A stretch of DNA of 64,000 bases from Paenibacillus donghaensis (GCF_002192415.1 NZ_CP021780.1:682001-746000), one strand, 5' to 3'; counted from the stretch's first letter, positions 1 to 9,620 are shown. A program made the numbers and translations. The notes: generated by a model from the letters alone, not told the origin.

Positions 1-2
1 TG

Positions 3-1013
3 TTATTCACCCTCCATGAAGAATCGGAATACATCCATAAATTTGCGCTGAAAAATATTGCCGAGGAAGTGTTCAAGGATGAGGGAGCTTATCTAACGAC
101 GGTGGTGCGGGATCAGGTCCTGCTGCTTGTAAAGGCGGTCGATTTCGAGCGGCTATCAGGGAAGGTCAAGCAGGTTCAGCGGATTTACAAGGCTTATTAC
201 AAGCTTGAACTGTTTGTCGCGATCAGTAATGAAGGTGGGTTCACAGCAATCCGGCCGATGTATGACAGTGTAAGACGATGTCTGAGCTTCGGAATTTTCT
301 TCCAGGAAGGGTACATCGTGACTCCGCAGGATGTGATGGATGTCGAACAGGAGTTTCCGGTGGACACGGAAATGTTAACGGAACGACTGGCTGCGGCAGT
401 CCGGACAGGCCATGCTGCAGAGGTAAGTGAAACGATTGTGGAAGCCGGCAGGTGGCTTGAGAACGGCTTGTTCGATGCGGCTGCGGCCAAGAAATTCTGC
501 CTGGATCTGTTTCTGACCGTTATCCGCCAGACGGATGGAGGGCTTGACGAATATGTGACGGGTATCCCCAAGCTTTACAATATGCCGTCCCTTCGCGGGG
601 CCTTTCAGTTTCTGGAGGAAACCGCATTGGAGCTGGCCCAACTGAATTCGGGCTGGACGGCTAAACGGCAGAACGATCTGATCGACTCGGTGCTTCGTAT
701 TGTACAAGAAAATTTGGGCAATCCCGATTTGTCGTTAAAGTGGATTGGAAATGAGCTGCTGTACGTGAATGTCGATTATCTGGGGAAAATGTTCACCCGA
801 AAAACTGGAAACAAATTTTCGAGCTATCTGGTGCAGCTGCGTATGGAATCGGCCAAAAGGCTGATGGAGCAGGACAATGAGCTGAGAATTTACGATATTG
901 CCGTGATGCTGGGGTATCCGGAAGATGCCCAATATTTCTCCAAAGTATTTAAGAAATACACCGGCATGACGCCGACGGAGTATTTGCGAAGCGGGAAGAC
1001 ACAGGAACGGTAA
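3..1013 (+). CDS. AraC-type response regulator (YesN-like), 3' part only
   Basis: The reading frame is open back to base 3, so the 5' end lies outside the window; the GTG at 69 is internal. The visible 337 residues are an all-alpha linker region followed by a C-terminal AraC/XylS DNA-binding domain (two helix-turn-helices in roughly the last 100 residues, with the typical GYPEDAQYFSKVFKKYTGMT ending). This layout is that of YesN-type regulators, which normally start with a receiver domain and pair with a membrane histidine kinase. The receiver itself is not visible. It sits 156 bp before a sugar-binding lipoprotein on the same strand, so it most likely activates the following importer and GH2 glycosidase. 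Confidence 0.85.
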   Translation, partial: LFTLHEESEYIHKFALKNIAEEVFKDEGAYLTTVVRDQVLLLVKAVDFERLSGKVKQVQRIYKAYYKLELFVAISNEGGFTAIRPMYDSVRRCLSFGIFFQEGYIVTPQDVMDVEQEFPVDTEMLTERLAAAVRTGHAAEVSETIVEAGRWLENGLFDAAAAKKFCLDLFLTVIRQTDGGLDEYVTGIPKLYNMPSLRGAFQFLEETALELAQLNSGWTAKRQNDLIDSVLRIVQENLGNPDLSLKWIGNELLYVNVDYLGKMFTRKTGNKFSSYLVQLRMESAKRLMEQDNELRIYDIAVMLGYPEDAQYFSKVFKKYTGMTPTEYLRSGKTQER

Positions 1014-1110
1014 CACGCAAGAACACGATTTATTTCAAGAAGAACCTCTGTTTTTTCCATGTTGAAGTTTGTCGATGAGATGTATCTTAAGGGTAGACAT
1101 ATTTGTATCT

Positions 1111-1126
1111 ATTCCAGGCCTGGAAT
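1111..1126. promoter_or_regulatory. Perfect 16-bp palindrome before the sugar importer operon
   Basis: ATTCCAGGCCTGGAAT is self-complementary and lies 43 bp upstream of the lipoprotein start, in the only gap between the regulator and the transporter genes. It could be an operator. No convincing -35/-10 pair was found next to it, so its role is unproven. Confidence 0.35.
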
Positions 1127-1169
1127 CGCAAATGCGTTCACCAATACAACAATAAGAGGGGCGCTAAAA

Positions 1170-2513
1170 ATGAAGAGACGTTTATCCATGATGATGATCC
1201 TGGCAATGGCGTGTATCCTTGCTGTGGCTGGTTGTTCGGGCAACAACTCGGCTGAGCCAAGCGAAACGTCAAAACCGACGCAGGAAACCGGCAGTACCGG
1301 CACACCGGAAGCTGGAGGAAATCTCCGCGTGATCTGGTGGGGGAATCAGGACCGGCACAATTTAACCTCGGAGGTGCTCGATCTCTATTCCAAAGCCAAT
1401 CCGGGCGTAACGTTCACTCCTGAATACCAGGGATTTGACGGATATTACCAAAAGCTTACGCTGCTGGCCGCTTCCAACAACATGCCCGACGTTTTTCAGT
1501 TTTATGTGGGGGCCAGTGATGCCAATCAGTTCATTGATAAAGGGCTGGTCGAACCTTTGGACGCGTATATCGAAAGCGGTCTCATCGACGTTTCCGAGAT
1601 CGGAGAGAGCACGTTGTCCGGCGGGAAAGGATCAGACGGCAAAATATACGGGATTCCCCTTGGTGTCAATGCCAGAGTGATGATCATTGACCCCGCCGCT
1701 TACGAAAAAGTGGGTCTGACGATTCCAGAAAAAGGGTATGAAAGCTGGGAAGCGCTGTATGAAGACCTGAAAAAACTAAAGGATGTGACCGGTGCTTACG
1801 GGGCCGATGACCTGTTCAACATTGCTTTCACCTTGCCTTATTATGCCCGTCAGTTTGACCAGACCGTCAACGCAGAAGGAACAGGAATCGGCTTCGACGA
1901 GAAGTTATACACGGATTTCTTTACTTACCGGCAGGAATGGGCCAAGGAGGGCTTGATTCCGAAGATGGATGCCTCGATGTCGGTGAAGAATCCGGAGGAG
2001 TCCTTCCTTGTGAAGGGTCAATCCGCCGTGATGGTTGGTTACACCAGTCAATATCCCGGAGTCGTAAAAGCGGCAGGAAGACCGCTTAAGATGATTCTTA
2101 TGCCAGGACCGAATTCGGAGAAGGCGATGGATGTGCGGCCGGGCCAGCACTTCTCGATCTCTGTAAGCTCTCCCAACAAGGAGGCAGCCGCCAAGTTCAT
2201 CAGTTATTTTGTGAACGATATTGAAGCGAACAAGCTGCTGAATGCGAACCGCGGCATGCCGATTACCAGCAAGGTGCGCGAGTCTCTGATGGACCAATTC
2301 GATCCTGAAATGAAAGAGGTAGCCGATTACTTGGATATCGTCTCCGAGCACAGCGGTCCGCTCGATGCTCCTGCCCCGGCCGGTGCTACGGAAATCGATA
2401 CGCTGATGGTCGATCTGGAGCAGCAAATTATGTACGATCAGACTTCCATCCATGATGCTTATGAGAAGCTGAAGAAGGACGCTGCGAATATCGTGGCTAA
2501 ACATAAGCAGTAA
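1170..2513 (+). CDS. Sugar ABC transporter substrate-binding lipoprotein (family 1 type)
   Basis: This is a 447-aa extracellular solute-binding protein of the MalE/UgpB type that would capture a sugar or oligosaccharide outside the membrane. It has a lipoprotein signal peptide with lipobox AVAGC (lipid-modified Cys22), then a Ser/Thr/Glu-rich tether and the binding fold (motifs VIWWG near the start, a WEALYEDLKKLKD stretch in the middle). The start at 1170 is chosen over an upstream ATG at 1059 because it follows an AAGAGGGG ribosome site and begins the signal peptide directly. Two permease genes follow. No ATPase is encoded nearby, so a shared MsmK/UgpC-type ATPase is expected (family knowledge). 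The substrate is unknown; the GH2 neighbour suggests a beta-linked oligosaccharide. Confidence 0.9.
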   Translation: MKRRLSMMMILAMACILAVAGCSGNNSAEPSETSKPTQETGSTGTPEAGGNLRVIWWGNQDRHNLTSEVLDLYSKANPGVTFTPEYQGFDGYYQKLTLLAASNNMPDVFQFYVGASDANQFIDKGLVEPLDAYIESGLIDVSEIGESTLSGGKGSDGKIYGIPLGVNARVMIIDPAAYEKVGLTIPEKGYESWEALYEDLKKLKDVTGAYGADDLFNIAFTLPYYARQFDQTVNAEGTGIGFDEKLYTDFFTYRQEWAKEGLIPKMDASMSVKNPEESFLVKGQSAVMVGYTSQYPGVVKAAGRPLKMILMPGPNSEKAMDVRPGQHFSISVSSPNKEAAAKFISYFVNDIEANKLLNANRGMPITSKVRESLMDQFDPEMKEVADYLDIVSEHSGPLDAPAPAGATEIDTLMVDLEQQIMYDQTSIHDAYEKLKKDAANIVAKHKQ

Positions 2514-2521
2514 CTAACATG

Positions 2522-2559
2522 GCGGCCGGTTCTTGATCCTGGGTTAAGCAACCGGCCGC
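2522..2559 (+). terminator. Hairpin between binding protein and first permease
   Basis: GCGGCCGGTT (2522-2531) pairs perfectly with AACCGGCCGC (2550-2559) around an 18-nt loop, without a following T run. It lies between the lipoprotein stop and the permease start. Such hairpins usually stabilise or partially terminate the message, so that the binding protein is made in excess over the membrane parts. Confidence 0.6.
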
Positions 2560-2579
2560 AGATGGGTGTGGTGACAATA

Positions 2580-3485
2580 ATGAAACAAAAAATCGGAAAA
2601 GCGGGCGGTTTGGAGAACGGGGCCGGTTATCTGTTTATTTTACCCTGGATTATAGGCTTTATCGCGTTTACGGCCATCCCGTTTGTTGCTTTGTTTTACT
2701 TTTCCTTTACGAATTACGATCTCTTGTCCACTCCCAAGTGGATCGGACTGGATAATTTTATCCGCATGTTCACAACAGACGAGAAGTTCTTTACCAGTTT
2801 GAAGGTTACTTTTTTCTATGTTTTGACAGCAATTCCGCTTCGACTTATCTTCGCTCTTTTTATTGCCATGCTGCTGAATATGAAGATTAAGTTTGTGGGT
2901 GTATACAGAACGGCTTTCTACGTACCTTCAATTATTGGGGGCAGTGTAGCGGTTGCTGTCATGTGGGGACAATTGTTTGGTTTAAACGGGGCCGTCAACG
3001 GAATCATTGGAGCAGTGACAGGGACTCCGCCGAATGTGTCGTGGATTGCCAATCCCGATACTGCCCTATGGACGCTCATCCTGATGGCCGTTTGGCAGTT
3101 TGGGTCTCCCATGATTATTTTTCTGGCCGGATTAAAAAACATTCCCGAATCTTATTACGAAGCCGCGGTTGTGGACGGCGCGAATGCGTTTCACCGATTT
3201 GTGAAAATTACGCTCCCGTTGCTGACGCCGGTCATCTTATTCAATCTCGTGATGCAAATCATTGGCGGATTTATGACATTTACGCAGGGACTCATCATTA
3301 CGGCAGGCGGACCGCTGGATCGGACCTTGTTCTATCAGCTCTATGTATACCGGCAAGGCTTCGAATTCCTGGATATGGGGTACGCCGCAGCACTGTCATG
3401 TTTCTTGCTGTTGATTGTTGCGGTCTTGACCGCACTTGTCTTTAAATCATCGTCATCATGGGTACATTACGAGTCGAAAGGATAG
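2580..3485 (+). CDS. Sugar ABC transporter permease (MalF/UgpA type)
   Basis: This 301-aa inner-membrane permease has six predicted membrane spans and the EAA loop (ESYYEAAVVDGANAFHRF) near residues 185-205 that docks the ATPase. It starts with a short charged N-terminus and YLFILPWIIGF as the first span. An ATG at 2562 is also in frame, but it abuts the hairpin with no ribosome site; the ATG at 2580 gives the usual family start, although its ribosome site is weak. It forms the translocation pore with the next gene. Confidence 0.88.
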   Translation: MKQKIGKAGGLENGAGYLFILPWIIGFIAFTAIPFVALFYFSFTNYDLLSTPKWIGLDNFIRMFTTDEKFFTSLKVTFFYVLTAIPLRLIFALFIAMLLNMKIKFVGVYRTAFYVPSIIGGSVAVAVMWGQLFGLNGAVNGIIGAVTGTPPNVSWIANPDTALWTLILMAVWQFGSPMIIFLAGLKNIPESYYEAAVVDGANAFHRFVKITLPLLTPVILFNLVMQIIGGFMTFTQGLIITAGGPLDRTLFYQLYVYRQGFEFLDMGYAAALSCFLLLIVAVLTALVFKSSSSWVHYESKG

Positions 3486-3490
3486 TCGTT

Positions 3491-4339
3491 ATGACACGAA
3501 ATTCAAAATTCTCAATGGGCAAGCTGATGATCCAGTTGTTGTGTGTGTTAATTGGAATCGTATCGCTGTACCCGCTGGTGTGGATGGTGGCCAGCTCGTT
3601 TAAAGAAAGCTCTCAAGTATTTGTCAGCGCGCACTCGCTTATCCCGAGAAGCTGGGACTTTAGCAATTATACAACCGGATGGAGAGGGTTTGCCGGAATC
3701 ACCTTCGGGACATTCTTCAAGAACACGATCATTATTGTGTGTTCCGTGGTGACTGGAACCGTGGTCTCCTGCTCGTTAATCGCTTACGGTTTCGCGAGAA
3801 TCCCGTTCAGGCTGAAAGGCTTCTGGTTCGGAACAGTTATGCTCACTTTGCTGCTGCCGGGACAGATTGTACAGATTCCGCAATATATTATTTTTCACAA
3901 GCTGGGCTGGGTCAATACGTTCCTGCCCTTGATCGTTCCGGCTTTTTTCGGTTCTGCCTTTTTTATCTTTTTGCTGCTGCAATTCATCCGCACCATTCCT
4001 TACGAGTTGGATGAGGCTGCCAAGATTGACGGCTGCAGCCGGTTCGGAATTTTCGCGCGTGTCATTATGCCGCTCATTACACCGGCGTTAGTGACAGCGG
4101 CCATTTTTGAATTTTATTGGTCCTGGGACAATTTCTTCGGGGCGCTGATTTATTTAGGGAAACCGCAGCTGTACACCATCAGCGTCGCCCTCCGTCTGTT
4201 TGCAGATCCGAGCTCAGGTACAGATTGGTCCGCCATGTTTGCAATGGCTACGCTGTCGCTCATTCCGCCTATTCTCATCTTCTTTGTATTCCAGCGCTAT
4301 ATTGTAGAAGGTATCAGCACAACGGGATTGAAAGGATGA
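3491..4339 (+). CDS. Sugar ABC transporter permease (MalG/UgpE type)
   Basis: This is a 282-aa partner permease. It has six spans, the conserved SLYPLVWMVASSFK opening and the EAA loop ELDEAAKIDGCSRFGIF. The ATG at 3491 is preceded by AAAGGA with 8-nt spacing, five bases after the stop of the first permease, so the two are translated as a unit. Upstream in-frame starts would overlap the previous gene and lack a ribosome site. Its C-terminal VEGISTTGLKG ending is typical of the family. Confidence 0.88.
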   Translation: MTRNSKFSMGKLMIQLLCVLIGIVSLYPLVWMVASSFKESSQVFVSAHSLIPRSWDFSNYTTGWRGFAGITFGTFFKNTIIIVCSVVTGTVVSCSLIAYGFARIPFRLKGFWFGTVMLTLLLPGQIVQIPQYIIFHKLGWVNTFLPLIVPAFFGSAFFIFLLLQFIRTIPYELDEAAKIDGCSRFGIFARVIMPLITPALVTAAIFEFYWSWDNFFGALIYLGKPQLYTISVALRLFADPSSGTDWSAMFAMATLSLIPPILIFFVFQRYIVEGISTTGLKG

Positions 4340-4344
4340 GACGA

Positions 4345-7137
4345 ATGGAGAACGGCAGCAGACAAACGATGTCTCTGGACGGCATATGGAGCGTCGGGTT
4401 GGACAACTGGAGCGAGCCGGGAAAGACAGTGTCCAAGACCCTTACCTTACCCGGAACGCTGGACGAGCATGGACTGGGACCGGAGCCGGAGGTTTCATCC
4501 GATCATTTGACCCGAAAGCATGCGTATGAGGGACGTGCCCGATTCGAACGGCAGGTCATTATTCCGGAGGAATGGCGCGGGAAATTACTTTTCTTCACAA
4601 TGGAACGGACGCGGGAAACGGAGCTGTGGATCGACGGGGTACAGGTAGGGTCTTGCAACACGTTATCGACCCCGCAGCTGTATGATGTGAGCGGTTATCT
4701 TGAGCCGGGGCTGCATGTTCTCTCTGTTATCGTGGATAACAGCTCCGGAGTTATGGGCTGGAGAAGCATCCGCAATTCGCATATGGCGACGGATCATACC
4801 CAGACGAACTGGAACGGCATCCTTGGGGCCATCGAGCTTACCGCAACCGACCCGCTGCGGATCGGGCAGCTTCGCCTGTATCCTCAGCAGGGAGGAACGG
4901 TCAAAGGCAGCCTCCTGGTAAGCAAACCGGACCAGGGCATTGCCGACGGATATGTGTCCATTCAGGTTCAGGATTCTGCCGGCCAGAAGCTGTACGATGG
5001 CGGGAGCATCCCTTTCCAGCTTGAAGCGGATTCCTCGGGGGGAGAAATTCCATTCCTGATCCCTGCAACCGATGCTTTACAATTATGGGATGAATTTAAC
5101 CCGAGCCTGTACACGGTACATGCTGTGCTAGAGGGGAAGTACCGGGAGCAGTCAGCTGCAGATGAACTCACCGTTCCTCTGGGAATTCGGACTTTTGGTG
5201 TATCAGGAACCCAATTTACAGTGAATGGAAACAAGACGTTCCTGCGAGGCAAACATGACGGCTGTGTATTCCCGTTAACGGGATATGCCCCTATGGATAA
5301 GGAGTCCTGGCTTCAGGTTTTCCGGACGGCGAAGGCTTACGGTATTAACCATTATCGCTTTCATTCCTGGTGTCCGCCGCAGGCTGCTTTTGAAGCAGCC
5401 GACCAGACAGGCATTTATTTGCAGCCGGAGCTGCCGTTCTGGGACCCCGGGACGGCGTTTCAGAATGATGAGGAGTGGCGCTATTTCTCGGATGAGGCCT
5501 TCCGGATTATTGAAGCGTATGGCAACCACCCGTCATTTGTCATGTTTGCCTGGGGGAATGAGCTGTCGGGTTCGATGGAACGGATGGAGGCGCTCGTAGA
5601 GAAGGCCCACGGATGGGACCCAGGCAAACTATATGCCATCGGCTCCAATAATTTTTTCCTCCAGGCGGGGTTGCCCGGCAACTCGGATTACTGGACCACC
5701 TTCTGGACCGAAGGGGTCTGGAATGTGAAGAAGGCAGGATACGGAGGGAAGCATGTCCGCGGAGCGACACCGCATCCGACACGCGGGTTTATTAACAACA
5801 GTCCGCCTTCTGGCCGGAAGGATTACCGCGAAGAAATCCGGGGGGTTCCGATCCCCGTGATCGGGCATGAAGTCGGACAATTTCAGGTTTACCCCGACTT
5901 CAGGGAAATTGACAAATACCTGGGGGTACTGGAGCCGGGACACCTTATAGGCTTCCGCAATCAGGCGGCTGCTTCGGGGCTGCTCCAGCAGGCAGATGAG
6001 CTCCATGCCGCCTCTGGACAGCTCGCCGCTCTATGCTACCGCGAGGAGATTGAGGCGGCTCTGCGGACACCGGGGATGGCCGGTTTTCAACTGCTGGATT
6101 TGCAGGATTTCCCCGGTCAGGGTGGAGCCTTGGTCGGCATGCTGGATGCTTTTATGGAATCCAAGGGAATTGTTGTTCCTGAGGAATGGCGGCGTTTCTG
6201 CAGCGAAGTGGTTCCTCTCGCCCGGCTTCATCGGTATGTGTGGACCGAAGGCGAAAGTATTCTGGGGCAGATAGAGATTGCGAATTATGGACCGGGTCCG
6301 CTTACGGATGTCCAAGTGGTCTGGTCGATCACCGACGGCTGTGGCCGTAGGATCGGAGAAGGGAGTTATCCGGCAGCCACCATTCCCCAAGGCGAGCTGT
6401 GGCTTGCCGGGGAGCTTGAATACCGGATTCCCGCAATGGCACAAGCGGACAGCTGGACACTTCAAATCAGCATCGAAGGAACGTCCTACAGCAATGAATA
6501 TACGCTGTGGGTATACCCGGATGATGCCGGGGTACAGATTCCCTCCTCGGTTGTGGTATCGGATGCTTTTGACGCGGATACGCGGCGTGAACTGCAGAGC
6601 GGCAGGAATGTGCTGCTGATTCCTCCGGCAAATGGGTCGTTTGGCAACGGTCCCGCCGGAACGTTTATTCCCGACTTCTGGTGTTATCCCATGTTCAAGA
6701 AGTACAATCCTCCCGGAACGTTAGGCATCTATTGTGCTGCCGATCATCCGGCGCTGGCGGAATTTCCGACGGCTTCGCATGCAGAGTGGCAATGGTGGCA
6801 CTTGATGAGGCATTCCCGGGCCATGGTGCTGGATGATACGGCAACGGACTACCGGCCCATCGTTCAGGTGATCGATAATGTGGCGAGACAGCATAAGCTC
6901 GGTGTTGTTTTTGAAGCAAAGGTGGGGAACGGACAGCTGCTGATTTGTTCCATCGACCTTTGGAGTCAGCAGGATCGGCCAGAAGCCAGGCAGTTTATGC
7001 GTTCATTGCTGAACTATTGCGCTTCGAACCGTTTCGCTCCCAGGGACGAATGGACCGAGGAATTCACGGAAAGATTGTTCGTCAGCACAGAAATGTCCGA
7101 GGTTGCCGCCAATCCGGATGCGGATACGTACGGGTAA
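4345..7137 (+). CDS. Glycoside hydrolase family 2 (beta-galactosidase/beta-glycosidase-like)
   Basis: This 930-aa enzyme has no signal peptide and should hydrolyse the imported oligosaccharide in the cytoplasm. The order is an N-terminal jelly-roll sugar-binding domain (about 20-190), an immunoglobulin-like domain (about 190-290), the TIM barrel (about 290-600) and a long C-terminal extension. Glu406 in AWGNELSG is the expected acid/base and Glu509 in IGHEVGQF the expected nucleophile, a normal GH2 spacing. The start at 4345 has AAAGGA 8 nt upstream; an ATG at 4336 overlaps the permease stop but has no room for a ribosome site. The exact sugar specificity cannot be read from the sequence. Confidence 0.88.
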   Translation: MENGSRQTMSLDGIWSVGLDNWSEPGKTVSKTLTLPGTLDEHGLGPEPEVSSDHLTRKHAYEGRARFERQVIIPEEWRGKLLFFTMERTRETELWIDGVQVGSCNTLSTPQLYDVSGYLEPGLHVLSVIVDNSSGVMGWRSIRNSHMATDHTQTNWNGILGAIELTATDPLRIGQLRLYPQQGGTVKGSLLVSKPDQGIADGYVSIQVQDSAGQKLYDGGSIPFQLEADSSGGEIPFLIPATDALQLWDEFNPSLYTVHAVLEGKYREQSAADELTVPLGIRTFGVSGTQFTVNGNKTFLRGKHDGCVFPLTGYAPMDKESWLQVFRTAKAYGINHYRFHSWCPPQAAFEAADQTGIYLQPELPFWDPGTAFQNDEEWRYFSDEAFRIIEAYGNHPSFVMFAWGNELSGSMERMEALVEKAHGWDPGKLYAIGSNNFFLQAGLPGNSDYWTTFWTEGVWNVKKAGYGGKHVRGATPHPTRGFINNSPPSGRKDYREEIRGVPIPVIGHEVGQFQVYPDFREIDKYLGVLEPGHLIGFRNQAAASGLLQQADELHAASGQLAALCYREEIEAALRTPGMAGFQLLDLQDFPGQGGALVGMLDAFMESKGIVVPEEWRRFCSEVVPLARLHRYVWTEGESILGQIEIANYGPGPLTDVQVVWSITDGCGRRIGEGSYPAATIPQGELWLAGELEYRIPAMAQADSWTLQISIEGTSYSNEYTLWVYPDDAGVQIPSSVVVSDAFDADTRRELQSGRNVLLIPPANGSFGNGPAGTFIPDFWCYPMFKKYNPPGTLGIYCAADHPALAEFPTASHAEWQWWHLMRHSRAMVLDDTATDYRPIVQVIDNVARQHKLGVVFEAKVGNGQLLICSIDLWSQQDRPEARQFMRSLLNYCASNRFAPRDEWTEEFTERLFVSTEMSEVAANPDADTYG

Positions 7138-7178
7138 CAGGGATGCAGGAGAAAATCTGCATGAAGGAGATCAGGAGC

Positions 7179-7331
7179 ATGAAGATGAGCGGTTCTGCAG
7201 ATGTACTGCGGTTAAAGGGACAGCTGCGGATTCAGATTTCCGGGGAGCCTTCTCCGCCGGTCCGGCACGCGCTTCGCATGCTGGTCCGGGATGTGGAAGC
7301 ACTTGTTTGGAAACGAGCTCTAATATCATAG
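7179..7331 (+). pseudogene. Truncated N-terminal fragment of a glycosidase-like protein
   Basis: This 50-aa reading frame has a good ribosome site (AAGGAGA, 8 nt) 41 bp after the GH2 stop. It contains a recognisable N-terminal pattern (LRIQISGEPSPPVRHALRML followed by VRDVEALVWK), like the small N-domain that precedes the barrel in GH67/GH115-type alpha-glucuronidases. It then stops abruptly just before a terminator. I read it as what is left of a longer gene after a deletion. The family assignment is tentative. Confidence 0.35.
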
Positions 7332-7351
7332 TTTGCATGCACGTCCTAATT

Positions 7352-7393
7352 AAGAGAGCTACAACCTGATTGTAAGGGTTGTAGCTCTCTTTT
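7352..7393 (+). terminator. Rho-independent terminator of the GH2 operon
   Basis: AGAGAGCTACAACC (ending 7366) pairs with GGTTGTAGCTCTCT (7377-7390) across a 10-nt loop and is followed by a T run. Confidence 0.85.
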
Positions 7394-7641
7394 GTTCAGA
7401 TATTAAGCTTTTCCTGTTCAATTTTCTCTTTTTCTGAGATCATATAGGCACATTACCAAATGCCTTGTATGAACTCAGTTATAGCTATGATTCGAAAGGC
7501 TATTATCAGCCGGTTTACAGGAGAAGTTAACGGATCGGCTTGGGATGCATCTATTCCAGCAGTGATGAAGTGAATTTCAGTTCGATACATCCTTTCATGT
7601 AACGCATAGATTGATAGTTGTGCAGCAGGAGCGTAAAGACA
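7394..7641. other. Intergenic region, possible decayed coding remnants
   Basis: No intact gene is visible between the two convergent operons. Two short plus-strand frames look protein-like (7440-7530, with YELSYSYDSKGYYQPVYRR; then about 7530-7600, with RIGLGCIYSSSDEVNFSS), but they have no start or ribosome site and are separated by a stop. They may be debris of a lost gene. I could not identify it. Confidence 0.3.
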
Positions 7642-7670
7642 CCTCAGCAGCAATACATAAGCTGCTGAGG
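7642..7670 (-). terminator. Hairpin at the end of the second importer operon
   Basis: CCTCAGCAGC and GCTGCTGAGG form a perfect 10-bp stem with a 9-nt loop, 25 bp after the stop of the minus-strand permease. The T run is poor, so it may be a weak terminator. Confidence 0.6.
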
Positions 7671-7694
7671 GAAGTTATAGTGATGTAGTACCTG

Positions 7695-8576
7695 TTACCC
7701 TTTCACCGCACCAATCATTACGCCTTTCTCAAAGTATTTCTGGACAAAAGGATACACACACAGGATAGGCACAGTTGCCACTATGATCGTGGCGTATTTA
7801 ATGGTTTCTCCAATCATGTACTGATCAGCCGAGCTGGCTCCTGCAGACATGCTGTCCGTTGAGTTGGCAATCAGAATTTCCCGGAGCACCAGCTGCAGCG
7901 GGAACAGGTCTCTGTCCTTCAGAAAGATGGATGCATAGAACCATGCATTCCATTTCTCGACTGCATAATAGAGCACCATCACGGCGATAACCGGCTTGGA
8001 CAAAGGCAATATGATCCTGAACAAGATGGTCAAATGGTTGGCTCCGTCAATCTTCGCCGATTCCTCCAGGCTCTCGGGAATGGCCGAGAATGCGGTACGC
8101 ATGATAATCAGGTTAAACGTGCTTACGGCGAACGGAACAATGGTCGCCCACAAAGAATCGATCAGACCTACACCCTTAACGACCAGGTACAGCGGAATCA
8201 GCCCTCCGTGAAAAAACATGGTGAACACGATCAGTAGGGTAAATAAGCTGTTCCACATTACATTTCTTCTGGATAAAACATAGGCTGCTATTGCGGTAAG
8301 AAACATGTTGAGAGTGACTCCGACGATCAGAATGAACAGCGTATTGCCATAACCCTTGATAATGCCAGGATTACTAAAAACGTTCTTATAGGCTTCCAGA
8401 CTAAAGCCTAACGGCTTGTATAAAAAACCTTTGTTGGCAACCAGCTGCGAGGAGTCGCTGAAGGAAGCGAACAATACATATAAAAGCGGGTATAGCGTAA
8501 CTATAACAAGCATAATCAGAACCGTATTAATAATAATATCAAAGACCTTGTTTCTCAGGCCGTTTTCGGCATGCAT
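7695..8576 (-). CDS. Carbohydrate ABC transporter permease (YtcP/LplC type)
   Basis: This 293-aa membrane protein has six spans and the family marks: TLYPLLYVLFASFSDSS near the start, an EESAKIDGANHLTILFRIIL EAA loop near 190, and the C-terminal YPFVQKYFEKGVMIGAVKG. The ATG at 8576 has AGGAGG nearby. It is the third gene of the minus-strand set (lipoprotein, LplB-like permease, this). Importers of this group in Firmicutes take up complex-polysaccharide fragments and have no dedicated ATPase. Confidence 0.9.
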   Translation of the reverse strand: MHAENGLRNKVFDIIINTVLIMLVIVTLYPLLYVLFASFSDSSQLVANKGFLYKPLGFSLEAYKNVFSNPGIIKGYGNTLFILIVGVTLNMFLTAIAAYVLSRRNVMWNSLFTLLIVFTMFFHGGLIPLYLVVKGVGLIDSLWATIVPFAVSTFNLIIMRTAFSAIPESLEESAKIDGANHLTILFRIILPLSKPVIAVMVLYYAVEKWNAWFYASIFLKDRDLFPLQLVLREILIANSTDSMSAGASSADQYMIGETIKYATIIVATVPILCVYPFVQKYFEKGVMIGAVKG

Positions 8577-8588
8577 AACGGTTTCCTC

Positions 8589-9548
8589 CTACCATAAGCT
8601 GGTTTTATTGACTCTACGGCTGATATAATTGGCCGAGATCAATAGAATGAGATTAATAACCGAGTTAAACAAACCGACAGCTGAACTGTAGCTCCAGCCG
8701 AATTCCAGTAGGCCCTTTCTGTATACAAAGGAAGAAATCACGTCAGCCGTTTCATAGGTCACAGGACTGTACAGCAGAATGATTTTTTCAAATCCGACGT
8801 TCAGCATATTGCCCATCCGGAGGATGAACATAATAGTGATCGTAGGCAGAATACCCGGCAGCGTAATGTGCAGCATCTGCTTCAGACGGCTGGCGCCGTC
8901 AATACGCGCAGCTTCGTATTGTTCTTGGTCGATGCCCGCCAAGGCGGCAATGTAAATAATCGATTCCCAGCCGATTTTCTGCCAGATTTCGGACAGGATA
9001 TAGATCGGCCGAAACAGACCGGGCTTCTGCAGCATAGCGGTTCCGTCATAGCCCAACCACGAGAACAGCGAATTAATGATTCCGTTGCTGTTGGTGAAAT
9101 CGGTGATCATGCCGCAAATAACGACCAGTGAAATGAAGTAGGGCATATACGAAAACGTCTGTACTACGCGCTTGAAGGTCTGATTTCTAACTTCATTAAT
9201 AAGCAAAGCCAGAATGATCGGAGCCGGAAACATAAACAAAATGGAATACACACTGATGACAACCGTATTCTTCAGAATACGCCAGAAATAGTAGCTGGAG
9301 AAGAAGTCCTGGAAATGCTGAAGCCCTACCCAGTCACTGCCTATAATGCCTTTCATGGGTGAAAAATCCTTAAAGGCGATAATCGCTCCATACATCGGCG
9401 CATAATGAAAAATAACATAGTAGAGCATGACAGGGATCATCATAAAATACAGCAGCCGGTTCAGTTTGAAATCCCGGATAAAACGATGCCTGAAGCTATT
9501 AGTGTTGGCAGCGGTTTCATATCCACTCAAAGGCGCCAATTTAGACAT
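8589..9548 (-). CDS. Carbohydrate ABC transporter permease (LplB/YteP type)
   Basis: This 319-aa permease has the diagnostic YAPMYGAIIAFKDFSPMKGI segment after the first span (about residues 49-68), six spans and the EAA loop QYEAARIDGASRLKQMLHI near 210. AAGGAGG lies ahead of the ATG at 9548. Twelve bases separate its stop from the next gene, so the two permeases are co-translated. It is paralogous to the permease at 24875 in the fructan locus. Confidence 0.9.
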   Translation of the reverse strand: MSKLAPLSGYETAANTNSFRHRFIRDFKLNRLLYFMMIPVMLYYVIFHYAPMYGAIIAFKDFSPMKGIIGSDWVGLQHFQDFFSSYYFWRILKNTVVISVYSILFMFPAPIILALLINEVRNQTFKRVVQTFSYMPYFISLVVICGMITDFTNSNGIINSLFSWLGYDGTAMLQKPGLFRPIYILSEIWQKIGWESIIYIAALAGIDQEQYEAARIDGASRLKQMLHITLPGILPTITIMFILRMGNMLNVGFEKIILLYSPVTYETADVISSFVYRKGLLEFGWSYSSAVGLFNSVINLILLISANYISRRVNKTSLW

Positions 9549-9620
9549 GTTGTTCTATTCCTCCTTAGGGAGCAGATCGGGATAGGGCTGTTTAGTCTGC
9601 TCCCGGTACGGTCTTGTGAT

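Noticed and set aside
1905..2504. 199-aa minus-strand frame opposite the binding-protein gene
   Set aside because: Antisense shadow of a well-supported lipoprotein gene; no ribosome site and no recognisable domain.
4117..4344. 5' extension of the GH2 frame
   Set aside because: It runs through the permease gene in another frame, has no ribosome site, and the family starts near 4345.
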